Below are positions 29,300 to 38,372 of a stretch of DNA of 64,000 nt, one piece after another. Source of the stretch: Prorocentrum cordatum (Eukaryota; Sar; Dinophyceae; Prorocentrales; Prorocentraceae); contig CAUYUJ010003592.1 in the NCBI GenBank assembly GCA_963575745.1, forward strand, positions 62,001-126,000, given 5' to 3'. Below the pieces are notes generated by a model. The model was not told the origin of the DNA and searched no databases. It worked only from the letters and a program-made list of their open reading frames with translations. The translations under genes were made by a program, and so were the position numbers. Numbering within the stretch: position 1 is the first letter of the stretch; every line of letters begins with the position of its first letter.

Positions 29300-29583
29300 A
29301 TTACAAGTTGCTTTAACTTGCTCAGATCCTCTTTCTCCGCCCACCCGTGTCTCATTCTTCTCCGCCCTCGAGTGCCGAAGCGTTTTGGGGGGCGCACCGA
29401 GGGGGCGCCAAAGCGTGCTTGGCGAAGAAATCGGGACCCAGGGTGTTCCGACTTTGAGCTGAGGCTATACTGATTTTGAGCTCAGCTGCCTGCAGACCTG
29501 AGGATTGACGGAGTAAAAGGGTGACGGATTCTTTTCCTCTGTTCCGGAGTCCTACCCTCACGGGCGGGATTCGGGACGGGGTG

Positions 29584-29780
29584 TGTGAATAGAACCCGTG
29601 TAATACCCTCATATATACTCCTTATCCTCACCTCTCCTGCGCCTGGCCGTTTGGGCTCAGGTATTGGGACAGATCGATCAGACCTTTGATCGTGCAGGAG
29701 GGAAAGACATCCATCTATCCCTCCTTCCCTCTACCAGCGGATCAAGGGTTCTGCGCCCTCGTACTTCAACCCCATACACA
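29584..29780 (+). repeat. 3' LTR
   Basis: It is 197 bp, starts TGTGAATAGAACCCGTG and ends CCCATACACA. It aligns with 11768-11964 without gaps, with 10 mismatches, nine of them transitions. It ends in canonical CA. Confidence 0.93.
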
Positions 29781-29785
29781 GAATG
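29781..29785. repeat. right target-site duplication GAATG
   Basis: It is an exact copy of the 5 bases at 11763-11767 and marks the right boundary of the element. Confidence 0.85.
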
Positions 29786-30447
29786 TACATAGCAAGCGGC
29801 AATGGCCCCACATAAACTTACATTTCCAAGCTATATCGGGCTATATAACAGCTCGGGCTTCTACTGGAGAGTGCGTCACCATGGGGGACATGGGATACAC
29901 AAGTCCAAACACCCCACCTAGATCAAATGCCCGATTGGCAGGACGAGCGACACATGCGCAAAAAACAGCCGCCAGGAAACCACGAGGAACTGTACAGCAT
30001 CGAGTGGTATGGCATTGACTCTTAGTAGCGAAAGACCATGGCATGGGACTATAACGGATACAGCGAATTGTCATCAACCCCAGTGGCCCCGCCTTGCGTG
30101 GGAATAGGGCGAAACACCCTCGCCACCGCCTTCGCTGCCGACGCCCGCCGACGCCGCCCGCCGACGCCGCTGCTCTCTTCGCGGCCACCGCAGCGCGCAC
30201 CGCAGCCGCCAGCCCCCGCGGCACCGGTGCGGATCGAGCCGGCCAGAATGACATCGAATCGGATCGAGCGAGCGAAGACTGACACCGGCGGGCTGGTAGG
30301 GCCTGGCATCGCTCGGCCGAGTGTGTTTTTGTTGGTCCGTGAGGGCCATCGAGGAACATCGTGGATCCGCTGGCAACAGCAACGCGCACAAAACCGACAA
30401 CTGCCTGGGGAATGGACGTCCGAGCGACGGCAAGAGAGAGCAGGGCT
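29786..30447. other. no gene recognised
   Basis: This is the right flank of the retroelement. Positions 30130-30180 contain a short (GCCGACGCCC)n repeat. No domain was found. Confidence 0.4.
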
Positions 30448-30590
30448 GTGGAGGTCGCTGGCCTCCGCGAACGGCCTGTGTGCACCGTCGTGGAGGTCGC
30501 TGCCCTCCGCGAGCGGCCTAAGCGAACGGCCTCCGCAACCGCAGTGGAGGTCGCTGCCCTCCGCGAGCGGCCTGTGTGCACCGTGCCGCG
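30448..30590 (+). repeat. three-copy tandem repeat, ~42-53 bp unit
   Basis: GTGGAGGTCGCTGSCCTCCGCGAR followed by CGGCCTGTGTGCACCG recurs three times, the middle unit carrying an extra segment. In one frame it reads WRSLPSASGLCAP, but no homologous protein is recognised. Confidence 0.75.
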
Positions 30591-30666
30591 CTGGCGTTTC
30601 CCACGGCGTCGACGATCCTCGACCCAGGGATTGCACGGTGCACACGCCGAAGAACAACAACAGGCA

Positions 30667-30846
30667 TACAGTCGGGGCCTTGAAGAAGGACCCCTTTTCG
30701 TTGGGGAGGGGCTCCGCGTTCCTTAAGTGTTTCGCAGCCTGCCTCAGGTTTTCCTTATGTTTTCGATCGGAAGTCGAAGTTCACCCTATGGAAATAAGGG
30801 GCCTTGTTCCTTATTTTGGGTTCTTTAGGTCAAGGCCCTGACTGTA
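30667..30846 (+). repeat. TIR repeat family C, copy 2
   Basis: TACAGTCGGGGCCTTGA at the left is matched, inverted, by TCAAGGCCCTGACTGTA at the right. The interior matches copy 1 (740-917) in order. This is the best-preserved copy, 180 bp. Confidence 0.8.
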
Positions 30847-30852
30847 AGCAGA

Positions 30853-30981
30853 ACTGTTCGGCGCTCCGCGCGGCTTTCTTGGAGCAGCGCTTGGCCCCGC
30901 GCCGCCCTCGGCGCGCCCCGCGCGCCATGGAAGGGGGTGCAGCGCGGATCCTTGGAAATCCGCGCGGGCCGCCAAACAATC
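30853..30981 (+). repeat. TIR repeat family D, copy 1
   Basis: The left arm CTGTTCGGCGCTCCGCGCGG is the inverted counterpart of the right arm CCGCGCGGGCCGCCAAACAAT. The arms continue as TTTCTTGG and CCTTGGAAA. The core contains GGCGCGCCCCGCGCGCC, also near the middle of copy 2 at 61764-61937. It abuts family C copy 2. Confidence 0.75.
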
Positions 30982-31532
30982 ATGTGAATTCTGTTTTTTG
31001 TGGCCCCAATAGGCGTCCAAAAAGACCAAATGATGCCCCAAAACTACCCCCAAGAGGCCTCAAAACAGTCTCCCAGAAACACCCGAGAGGCCAACCACGA
31101 TTATACATATTTCTTCGTCGGACGTCTTCCCCGCCGTCTAACCAAGCCCACAACAGGCCACTCCTTCCTTGTCCCTGCCGCTCTCACCAATCATCCCCAC
31201 ATCCATTTTCAGGTCGGGGTTCGTGGCAATATCAGGTTTGTTCCTCTGATGTTTGTCCCGCCCCGGGGGCCGAAGTGCCATGCACCGTACCGCGTTGGCG
31301 TGGGGGCCCGAACGGAGTCCAGGTATGGTGCGGTGCATGGGCGCCGCTCTCCAGGGCAGCGTGGCGTCCCGCTGCGCGGCGTCGCGCGCAGCTCCCGAAG
31401 GCCACGGACTGACCGGCGCTTTGCCAGGCGCCCGCGGCTGCGCGCCGCACGTGCTACCCGTTTTTTAAAAAGCACATCGGCGCCGTTCTCGTAGCCTCGC
31501 CTTCCCACCTGCGACGACAACGTCAGGCGGGG
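30982..31532. other. no gene recognised
   Basis: No domain was found, and only short direct repeats occur (GTACCGCGTTGGCGTGGGGGC region). Confidence 0.4.
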
Positions 31533-31624
31533 CCAGGACGAGGATACATCCGCTCCAGAGCGTTCCCGAACGCTCCCAGAGCGTTCTGGAACGCTTCGAG
31601 CCCGATGTATCATTCTCGTCCTGG
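31533..31624 (+). repeat. 92-nt hairpin element with internal palindromes
   Basis: CCAGGACGAG and GATACATC at the left pair with GATGTATC and CTCGTCCTGG at the right, with a 3-nt bulge. Inside are two nested palindromic words, GAGCGTTCCCGAACGCTC and AGAGCGTTCTGGAACGCTT. Confidence 0.75.
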
Positions 31625-31639
31625 TTTCGTCTTACAGTC

Positions 31640-31800
31640 GAGGCTGGTTAGTAGGTCCAGAGTGCCCTTGTGTCCTGTGTTCTGCGACCCACTCCCTCTA
31701 CGGTTCCTGACGCAACGTGGCTTTCGGCAGGGTCTTGTGTGTTCTCGCGCGTCCTCTCCAATCAACCTCGCTGGTACCCCCCCACCTGACGACAGCGGCG
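31640..31800 (+). repeat. dispersed repeat family Q, copy 1
   Basis: GTTAGTAGGTC, CCTTGTGTCCTG, TCTACGGTTCC and CAGGGTCTTGTGTGTTCTCG occur in the same order as at 52950-53085. Confidence 0.5.
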
Positions 31801-31808
31801 ACGATTAA

Positions 31809-31960
31809 GTCGGGCCTACCCCTCTACAGGAGGCATATTCAAAAATAGTCCACAAGATAGTGTGGGGATTATTTTTTGTTTTTTTGGGGCATGTTTTGAG
31901 CCTTTTTGGGGTATTTCTTATTTTTCATCGTAAACCCCGGTGTAGGAGGACACGCCCGAC
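31809..31960 (+). repeat. TIR repeat family A, copy 1
   Basis: The left end GTCGGGCCTACCCCTCTACAGGAGG and the right end GTAGGAGGACACGCCCGAC are inverted repeats. Both sides are flanked by TTAA (31805-31808, 31961-31964). The interior is AT-rich with T-runs. No ORF is present. Confidence 0.85.
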
Positions 31961-31979
31961 TTAAGGCGACGAGCAGACC

Positions 31980-32135
31980 GCGACGTGCCCACTGTCGCCG
32001 CCGCCGCCGCCGCCGCCCCCCCCCCCCGGGTCGCAGGGCGACGCCCCCGCCGCGCGCCGCCGCCCCGCAGCCCGTCGCGGCGGCGCGCCCGGCCGCCCCG
32101 CAGCCAGCGCCGCTGGCGCAGGCGTCGGCGGGGGG
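31980..32135 (+). repeat. very GC-rich (CGCCG)n low-complexity tract
   Basis: CGCC/GCCG-rich sequence contains an uninterrupted C10 run near 32017-32026. Reading frames in it are compositional artefacts. Confidence 0.7.
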
Positions 32136-32407
32136 GCGTCGGACAGATCGGCGGAGGATTTTTCATGTTAAAAAATCATCGAGAACAAAAATACCCCCCT
32201 CTAACCCGAAGAAGGCGATGAAGACGCGGACTCACTGAGGTCCCCGTCTTTGCATCAGAGGTCAGCAATCGGGACGGCCTGGTCTCAGACATCTGCAGAA
32301 CAGACCCCCCTGTCCCTAAGGCTTTTGGCCCTCCTACCTGAAGCCCTCATTCCACAGGATTTGGGGTCCTTTTTGGGTTATTCAAAGAATGTCAGTTATA
32401 ATAATGA

Positions 32408-32608
32408 TCGGCGGCGAGCGAGGGGGAAAGCGAGCGGGAGAAGGCGTTCTCAGATTGCGGCGGGGTTTCTCAGAAGCCTTCGCGCCGCCTTCCGAGAGGA
32501 GTTATGTGTCTTCGGGGAAGGCTCGGGAAATCTCTCAGAAGGCGAGGGGACTTCCGAGCCTTCTGAGAAGGCTCGCCCCTTCTCACTTCCCCCCGGGCGC
32601 GCCGCCAA
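32408..32608 (+). repeat. TIR repeat family G, copy 2
   Basis: The outer arms GGCGGCGAGCGAGGG and the inverted CCGGGCGCGCCGCC flank repeated GCCTTC, TCTCAGAAGGC and GAAGGCTCGG words. The words themselves are self-complementary (CTTCTGAGAAGG), so the element folds extensively. Confidence 0.65.
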
Positions 32609-32830
32609 ATCGTGGTAATGATAGTAATGATGTGTTTGCGCGAGGGGGGCTACGCAATGACGAGCCCCTGGCTCGCGGCGGCGCCGGAGACGCTGTCTTG
32701 GCGCTTCATCGCCGATCCAAGAAACCCGCGCGACGCGCCAATAGTTTATGTTGAGTTAAGTTTTCTGTTAGTTTGAAGCCCTTAACGGAGTTGCTCCTGA
32801 TGGCAGTGGTCTTCCGCCCACTTTCCTCAA

Positions 32831-33036
32831 ACAGAAGCGAAGCGTCCTGGCTCGCCGATAGGCCCACTGGAGAATGTTCCACGAACCTGTTGTGGTTTGC
32901 ACGACATGTTCTTAGAACATTTCTGGGTGAGACTGTCTTGTTTTAGCTCATATTTGTAGTCCGAGCATTTGGGTTTAAGAGCATGGCGTGGGATGCCTAT
33001 AAGAATGCCAGAACGATCGGTCCCCGCTGAAACTCC
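32831..33036 (+). repeat. dispersed repeat family I, copy 2
   Basis: GCGAAGCGTCCTGGCTCGCC opens it exactly as in copy 1 (4869). GAGAATGTTCCACGAAC, TGGTTTGCACGA and GATGCCTATAAGAATGCC follow. Confidence 0.65.
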
Positions 33037-33229
33037 CCGCCTCCCCCCCGCCCTCGACATCCCCCCCTCGACTCCCCCCCCCCATCCTTGCCCTCCTACC
33101 CGCCCTGAGGTGATGTCTTGTCTGCACAATGCGTGACGCACCTCGCCGCCCCGCCTCCTTCTCTCCTCCGTGCGAGCTGCGGCGAGACAGCTCTGACCCC
33201 CTCCTTGGGCCTCGTCCGCCCTCTGAGTT

Positions 33230-33560
33230 GTTCAGGCAACCCGCACAGTAAGGATAGGCAACTTTCCCAAGGGTACCCTTACATCCTCGCCTCCTCGGCC
33301 CATCCTTGGCCACTTCCGTTGGCCGCAGCCCGCTCACATTGATTCGAAAGGAGCGTCCAAGGCCCTTGCGTGCGAGGAGAAGGAGAGAGGAGGGAAGAGC
33401 AGCAGGAGGAGGAGGCAGAGGAGGAGGAGGAGGAGGAGGAGGAGGAGGAGGAGGGGGAGGAGGAAGAGGAGGAGGAAGAGGAGGATGAGGAGGATGAGGA
33501 GGAGAAGGCGGAGGAGGAGGAGGAGGAGCAGGAGGGCGCCCAAGGCCCCTGCATCCTCAT
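33230..33560 (+). repeat. dispersed repeat family P, copy 1, with (GGA)n core
   Basis: The left flank (GGCAACTTTCCCAAGGGTACCC to GAGCGTCCAAGGCCCTTGCGTGCGAGG) matches 60940-61080 in order. A GGA/GAG tract (33395-33530) follows, then AAGGCCCCTGCATCCTCATCGCGCA, matching the right flank at 61340-61370. The trinucleotide tract is therefore part of a mobile or duplicated unit. Confidence 0.7.
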
Positions 33561-33719
33561 CGCGCAGCCTTCTGCCACGGGCCGGCCGTGCGCGCGCTGC
33601 ACCCGGGGGGATACGGGCAGTGCCGCCCGCCTCCCCGCCCTCGGCCTCCCCAGGCCCCCCAGCCGACGCCCTCGCCTCGCGGCGCGCCCGCGGCCGCCCC
33701 CGAGGCGCGCCCGCGGCCG

Positions 33720-33992
33720 CACCCCCCCCCCGCCCGTTACCGGGGGCGGGGCCTCCCTCCCCGCCCTCCTCCTCCTCTCGTCCTCCTTCTCCTTCGCCTC
33801 CTTCTCCTTCTGCTGCTCCTCCTCCTCCTCCTCCTGCTGCTCCTCCTGCTCCTTCACCTCCTCCTCCTCCTCCTCCTCCTCCTCCTTCTGTTCCTCCTCC
33901 CCCTCCTCTTCTCCCTCCCCCCTCATCAGCCTACCATCCCCCTTGTCGTTCCTCTCCTCGTCCTCGTCCGCCCTCCTCATCTTCCTCGTCCC
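33720..33992 (+). repeat. (CCT)n-rich tract
   Basis: CTCCTCCTC and CTCCTTCTC repeats run for about 220 bp on the + strand, the opposite strand bias to the GGA tract 200 bp upstream. Confidence 0.85.
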
Positions 33993-34223
33993 CAACAGCA
34001 GGCTCCAATGATGTCCGCATCCACGGCCCCCCAGGGTCTCACGGCAGCGTGTCCCTGGGCGGTGGATGTCTCGGTCGCCCGCGGGGGCTCGAAGATTCAG
34101 GGGAGGCAAAGACCGCCCCTATCCCTATACTTTGCGTTTGCTGGACGACCGCCCTCTTGCAGGCGATCGCGCGCAGCGGGTTGCGGCCTGGGCCTGTGCA
34201 GCGACCTTTCCCCGAGGGGGAAG

Positions 34224-34322
34224 GGCGCGAGGGCGCGAGGGCGCGAAAACAGTCGTGCGCCGCGCATCGCGGGGCGCGGGGCGCGGCGCTCGATCACCTT
34301 CGCGCCCTCGCGCCCTCGCGCC
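34224..34322 (+). repeat. perfect 24-bp inverted repeat
   Basis: The arm at 34224-34247 (GGCGCGAGGGCGCGAGGG and the next six bases GCGCGA-A) is the exact reverse complement of 34299-34322. A 51-bp CpG-rich spacer separates the arms. Each arm is itself a GCGAGGGC tandem, so slipped cruciform structures are possible. Confidence 0.85.
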
Positions 34323-34555
34323 GCACATGTGGCGCGCTCCAGAGAGGGCCTCCTTTCCGAGTTTCGAAGGAGATGGCGTCTCTTCCTCGCCGGAGGGCGG
34401 CTGAAAGTCGGCGGAAGCCGTCGGAAGGAAAGCATGGGCGGCCTCAACGGCGAAGGCTTGCGGAAGGCCGGCGGAAGCCGGCGGAAGTGAAACAGTTCCC
34501 CCAAGGAGGTGGTAAGGTTATTGGGCTCAGGATCTAATATTCCAGATTATTTCTT

Positions 34556-34592
34556 TCTCGTGCTCTCTCTCTCTCTCTCTTTCTCTCTCTGC
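34556..34592 (+). repeat. (CT)n microsatellite
   Basis: It is a near-pure CT dinucleotide run. Confidence 0.9.
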
Positions 34593-34792
34593 ATGTGTGT
34601 CTGCAAATTTCCTACATACGTGTTAAGTTCTCCCTCTGGGCCCCCCAGAAGTCTCGACCCCTTCACTTGAACCGGCTTCTCGTCCTGGGTGGTTTTTGAC
34701 CTCCCCGGTGCACAGCGAGAACCCCGAGAGGCAGAACACGTTGATAATTTTCCGTCGTACGTTGTGTTCAATGCGTTTGAAGTCTGGGCCAG

Positions 34793-34889
34793 GACGTGGA
34801 CATACCCTGACATCCGACGTCGCGAGAAGTTACATTCCTCGACGTGGACAAACCCTGACATCCGACGCTGCGAGAACTTGCATTCCTCG
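34793..34889 (+). repeat. 48-bp tandem duplication
   Basis: GACGTGGACAWACCCTGACATCCGACG and the following CGAGAASTTRCATTCCTCG occur twice in tandem with a 48-bp period. Only a few differences separate the two copies. Confidence 0.85.
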
Positions 34890-35001
34890 AGCCAGATCGA
34901 TCTGTGATGGTCCCGGGACCCGAGGACGGACGGAAGCGCCCGGTACGGAAGAGCAACGGCGCCCAGAGAGCTAGGATCGGCACGGGGGATGCTAAAGTTA
35001 A

Positions 35002-35133
35002 GTCGGGCCTGTCCTTCTACAGGAGGATAGCTAACCAATAGTCCAACAAATCGAATGGGGACGATTTTGTCAAGATTGTTTGCGTATTTTTCCATTTGTC
35101 GTCCAGTAACCGCTTGTAGGGGAAATGCCCGAC
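35002..35133 (+). repeat. TIR repeat family A, copy 2
   Basis: The left end GTCGGGCCTGTCCTTCTACAGGAGG, preceded by TTAA, and the right end TTGTAGGGGAAATGCCCGAC bound the element. At 132 bp it is shorter than the others. Confidence 0.8.
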
Positions 35134-35162
35134 CTAATGCTAAAGGGACTGGGGGGTTATCA

Positions 35163-35351
35163 GTGGATGCCAAGGTGGGCTATGCCTGGCCCAACCTATT
35201 TTTTTACAATAGGTTTGCAAGTTCCGTGAGCGGCTGAGGGGTGCTAGCGATCCCCGCAAAGTGGACTCATCTCACCTCCCAGGCAGGTCCTGGCACCTGA
35301 AACCTTCTCATGAGCTAGGCTAGCACGGATATAGCCCACCTTGACATGCAC
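35163..35351 (+). repeat. single TIR element (GTGGATGCCAAGGTGGGC)
   Basis: The left arm GTGGATGCCAAGGTGGGCTA and the right arm TAGCCCACCTTGACATGCAC are inverted copies (about 20 of 24 positions). It is separated from family A copy 2 by only 29 bp. No further copy was seen in the window. Confidence 0.7.
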
Positions 35352-35371
35352 GTCCCTCCTGTTCAAGCAGT

Positions 35372-35592
35372 GGTGAGTTGTCTTGGTCTGTTCACAGGAC
35401 CACCAGAGAATGGTCTAAGAACATCTTGTGGTTCGCACGAACTGTTCCTGGAACAGTTCTGGCCGAAACATCGGTCTCATGTTCCAAGAAGGTGAGAATG
35501 TTGATATCAGACCATTGTTTTGCTCCACGAGTATGTCGTGGTACGCCTACCGAGATTCCAGGACGGTCGGTCCTTGCGCAACCTGTCATCTC
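35372..35592 (+). repeat. dispersed repeat family I, copy 3
   Basis: GGTCTAAGAACATCTTGTGG, TCGCACGAACTGTTCC, CCTACCGAGATTCCAGGACG and GTCGGTCCTTGCGCAACCTG parallel copies 1 and 2. Confidence 0.6.
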
Positions 35593-36045
35593 AGCAACCC
35601 CAGCGGGCCGAGGAGTACAACAAACCGGATAGCCCCCGCCCCGCGCCCGAGGAGCAGGTGGAGGAGAGGCGTTCGAGGTAGTTGTCAGGCAGTTGAGGTA
35701 GTTGTCGGTTTCCGAGGCGCGCGCCTCCTCTGGAGTCGTCTGTTAACCTGGCAATGATCTGCCCTACGTTGTCCAGTAGCAAATCAGGAGGTGCCTTCGA
35801 CAGCGATGTCCTTCGCTTCGAGCTTCGAGGAGCAGGCGGAGGAAGAGCTACATGGGCACCTAGTCTCCTGCACATGGACACATAATATTCTATCGTTCTT
35901 GTGGCATCTCTCTCTCTCTCTCTTACGTCCTCACTGGCAGCAGCCTTAATTTTTGGTATCACGTGCCTAAGTCGGCGCACTCATATGCTTATCTCCATTG
36001 TACCACTGGAGCGCTACAGCCATGACGCTCAAGTTCGCCCAACGT
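35593..36045. other. no gene recognised
   Basis: There is a short CTCTCTCTC run at 35909-35922. No coding domain was found. Confidence 0.4.
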
Positions 36046-36236
36046 GAATCGGCGGCGAGATAGGAGGACGTTAGAAGGAGGATGCCTTCTCAGAAGGTCC
36101 GGAAGCCCCCTGGCTTTCTCAGAAGTTGTCCTGCGCCTTCCCCGAAGACACGGAACAGCCTCAGAAGCCGCGACGTCCCGCCGCCTTCTGAGCAGGCCTT
36201 CTCCTTCTCGCGTCCCCGCCCTCTCTCGCCGCCGAT
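36046..36236 (+). repeat. TIR repeat family G, copy 3
   Basis: CGGCGGCGAGATAGGAGG at the left pairs with CCGCCCTCTCTCGCCGCCG at the right. Inside are GCCTTCTCAGAAGG and CCGCCTTCTGAGCAGGCC. Confidence 0.7.
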
Positions 36237-36254
36237 CTGCGTTTCTGACCTTGA

Positions 36255-36406
36255 GTCGGGCATGTCCATTTTCAGGAGGAGTATTCAAAGTAGTAACATA
36301 GTTTTCGGAGACATTCTTTCTAATACGTTTCGACACCATCTGAATATGTTTGAGTTTTTTTTTTAATTTTACGCCCGAAACTTGCCTGTAGGAGGACATG
36401 CCCGAC
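36255..36406 (+). repeat. TIR repeat family A, copy 3
   Basis: The left end GTCGGGCATGTCCATTTTCAGGAGG and the right end CCTGTAGGAGGACATGCCCGAC bound it. It is 152 bp with an AT-rich interior containing a T9 run, the same length as copy 1. Confidence 0.85.
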
Positions 36407-36538
36407 CTGAGTCTAACCCCCTGAGTGATCCCCCCCGTGTCGTTACGCCTCGCCCTCCGCCCGCGGCTCCTCCAGAGCGTGCTCCGCTGCGCTCCTGGGA
36501 GCTCCAGAGAGGAACGGTCGCCCTGCCCATGTCTGCCT

Positions 36539-36830
36539 TTCTTTCCTCCTCCTCCTCCTCCTCCTCCTCCTCCACCTCCTCCTTCCCCCGCCTCCTCCTC
36601 CTCCTCCTCCTCCTCCTCCTCCTCCTTCCCCCTCTCCTCCTCCTCCACCTCCTCCTCCTCCTCCTCCTCCTCCTCCTCCTCCTCCTCCTCCTCCTCCTCC
36701 CTCTCCTCCTCCTCCTCCTCCTCCTCCTCCTCCTCCTCCTCCTCCTCCTCCTCCGCCTTCCCCCCGCCTCCTCTTCCTTCTTGTCCTCCTCCGCCTCCTC
36801 CTCCAGTTGCCTCCTCCTTCTCATGCTCCC
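36539..36830 (+). repeat. (CCT)n trinucleotide tract
   Basis: About 290 bp of CTC/TCC repeats with rare substitutions. Reading frames on both strands are artefacts. Confidence 0.95.
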
Positions 36831-37055
36831 CCGCTTTGCCCCGCAGCCGAGCTGAGGAGGATGGCGATGAGGTCGATCGAGTGGGGCCGCCTTGAAACGG
36901 GGGCGATCACTGTCCCTGGAAGACCACCCCCCTCTGGGGGCGCCGACGGGGGGCCCCGCGCTGGGGGTAGAAGCTACGTCCCCCCCCCATCGCCCACTCG
37001 GCGCCGATCGTCAAGCCGTCTCATTCCTCAGATGCTCACAGATCTGGCCAACTCT

Positions 37056-37190
37056 AGTTCGATCCAATTTCGATTCAAGTTCGACTCAAGCTCGACTCAA
37101 GTGCGACTCAAGTTTGACTCAAGTTCGACTCAGGGCCGACTCCAATCGACGGAAGTTCGACGCATCTTCGACGCAAGAGTGGAGCGAGTG
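37056..37190 (+). repeat. 11-bp minisatellite (GTTCGACTCAA)n
   Basis: About ten diverging units of GTTCGACTCAA run toward GTTCGACGCA at the right end. Confidence 0.85.
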
Positions 37191-37254
37191 CCTCCAGGCA
37201 GGTCCCCAGAATGAGCATCCAACATTCCCCCTTCCCCCCGCTCGCCCAACGCAC

Positions 37255-37802
37255 AGAGGAGGAGGAGGAGGAGGAGGAGGAGGAGGAGGAGGAGGAGGAG
37301 GAGGCGGAGGAGCGCGTAGCGAGGAGGAGGGGAGGAGGAGGAGGAGGAGGAGGAGGAGGAGGAGAAGAGGAGTGAGGGGAGGAGGGGAGGAGGAGGAGGA
37401 GGCGGCGGAGTCAGAGGCGAAGGAGCAGGAGGAGGAGGTAGGAGGAGGAGGAGGAGGAGAGGAGCGAGTAGCGAGTATTGAGGAGGAGGAGGAGGAGGAG
37501 GAGGAGGAGGAGGAGGAGGAGAGGAGGAGGAGGAGGAGGAGGAGGATGAGGCGGAGGACGAGGAGGAGGAGGAGGAGGGGGAGCAGGAGCAGGAGGAATA
37601 GGAGGGAGGAGAAGCGGGAGCAGGAGCAGGAGGAGGAGGAGGAGGATGAGAGGAGGGAGGAGGGGAGGAGGAGGAGGAGGGGGTAGCGAGTAGCGAGGAG
37701 CGAGTAGCGAGAAGAGGAGGAGGAGGAGGAGAGGAGGGAGGAGGAGGAGGAGGAAGGAGGAGGTAGAGGAGGCGGAGCAAGAAACAGGAGAGGAGGAGGA
37801 GG

Positions 37803-37834
<32 letters not shown>

Positions 37835-38222
37835 AAGGTGGGAGGAGCAGGAAGGAGAGGAAGGAGGAGGAGGAGGAGGAGGAGAGAGGAGGGGGAGGAG
37901 GGGAGGAGGAGGAGGGAGGAGGAGGAGAAGGAGGAGAAGGAGGAATAGGAGGCGGAGGTACGAGGAGAGGAGGAGGGGAAGGAGGCGGAGGAGGAGGAGA
38001 AGGAGGAGAGGAGGGGAGGGAGGCAGGGGGAGAGAGGAGGAAGGGAGGAGGAGGAGGAGAAGGAGGGAGTAGCGAGTAGCGAGGAGCGAGTGGCGAGGAT
38101 GAGGAGGCGGAGGCGGAGGAGGCGGAGGAGGAGGAGGAGCAGGAGGAGGAGCAGGAGAGGGATGAGGAGGAGGGGAGGAGGAGCAGGAGGAGGAGGAGGA
38201 GGAGGAGGAGGAGGAGGAGCAG
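37255..38222 (+). repeat. ~970-bp (GGA)n tract with embedded GTAGCGAG words
   Basis: GAG/GGA triplets dominate. GTAGCGAGTAGCGAG-like insertions recur near 37316, 37468, 37685 and 38069-38095, which suggests a larger underlying unit. Its strand bias is opposite to the (CCT)n tract 430 bp upstream. It is capable of triplex or G-rich structures. Confidence 0.95.
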
Positions 38223-38372
38223 CAGCGCGCCGCGCCGCCGCAGGCGCCCCTCGCGGCGGGCGCGCGCGTCGGCGTCGGCGGGCACGCCTTCCACATCTCC
38301 TCGCCGCTTGGGCAGGCCGGCGCCGCCCTTCCGGCCTCCCCGGGGGCGCCATATCTCCCCGCGCCTTGCTCT

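Larger units (their letters stand above)
28908..29583 (+). other. 3' non-coding region of the retroelement with several stem-loops
   Basis: This is the AT-richest part of the element, with no ORF of note. It contains strong hairpins at 28925-28979, 28996-29024, 29118-29135, 29188-29209, 29278-29299 and 29456-29486. The purine-rich GGGACGGGGTG at 29574-29583 abuts the 3' LTR and is the likely polypurine tract, interrupted by C and T. Confidence 0.7.
11768..29780 (+). mobile_element. 18.0-kb Ty1/copia LTR retrotransposon with ~8.3 kb of accessory coding sequence
   Basis: Directly seen are 197-bp direct LTRs, a GAATG target duplication, and + strand frames in copia order: gag, protease, integrase, reverse transcriptase, RNase H. 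Integrase before RT defines Ty1/copia rather than Ty3/gypsy. Canonical copia elements are about 5 kb; this one is more than three times longer because of extra ORFs between RNase H (ending near 20630) and the 3' LTR. The reading frame changes about ten times, and in-frame stops occur at 14990, 22058, 26931 and 27666. The copy is probably defective or carries assembly indels. The LTRs differ at 10 of 197 positions, nine of them transitions, so insertion was not very recent. Confidence 0.95.

Noticed and set aside
35163-35351. rRNA-like segment (GGTTATCAGTGGATGCCAAGG)
   Set aside because: The words recall nothing alignable over length; the segment is better explained as an inverted-repeat element with matching arms.
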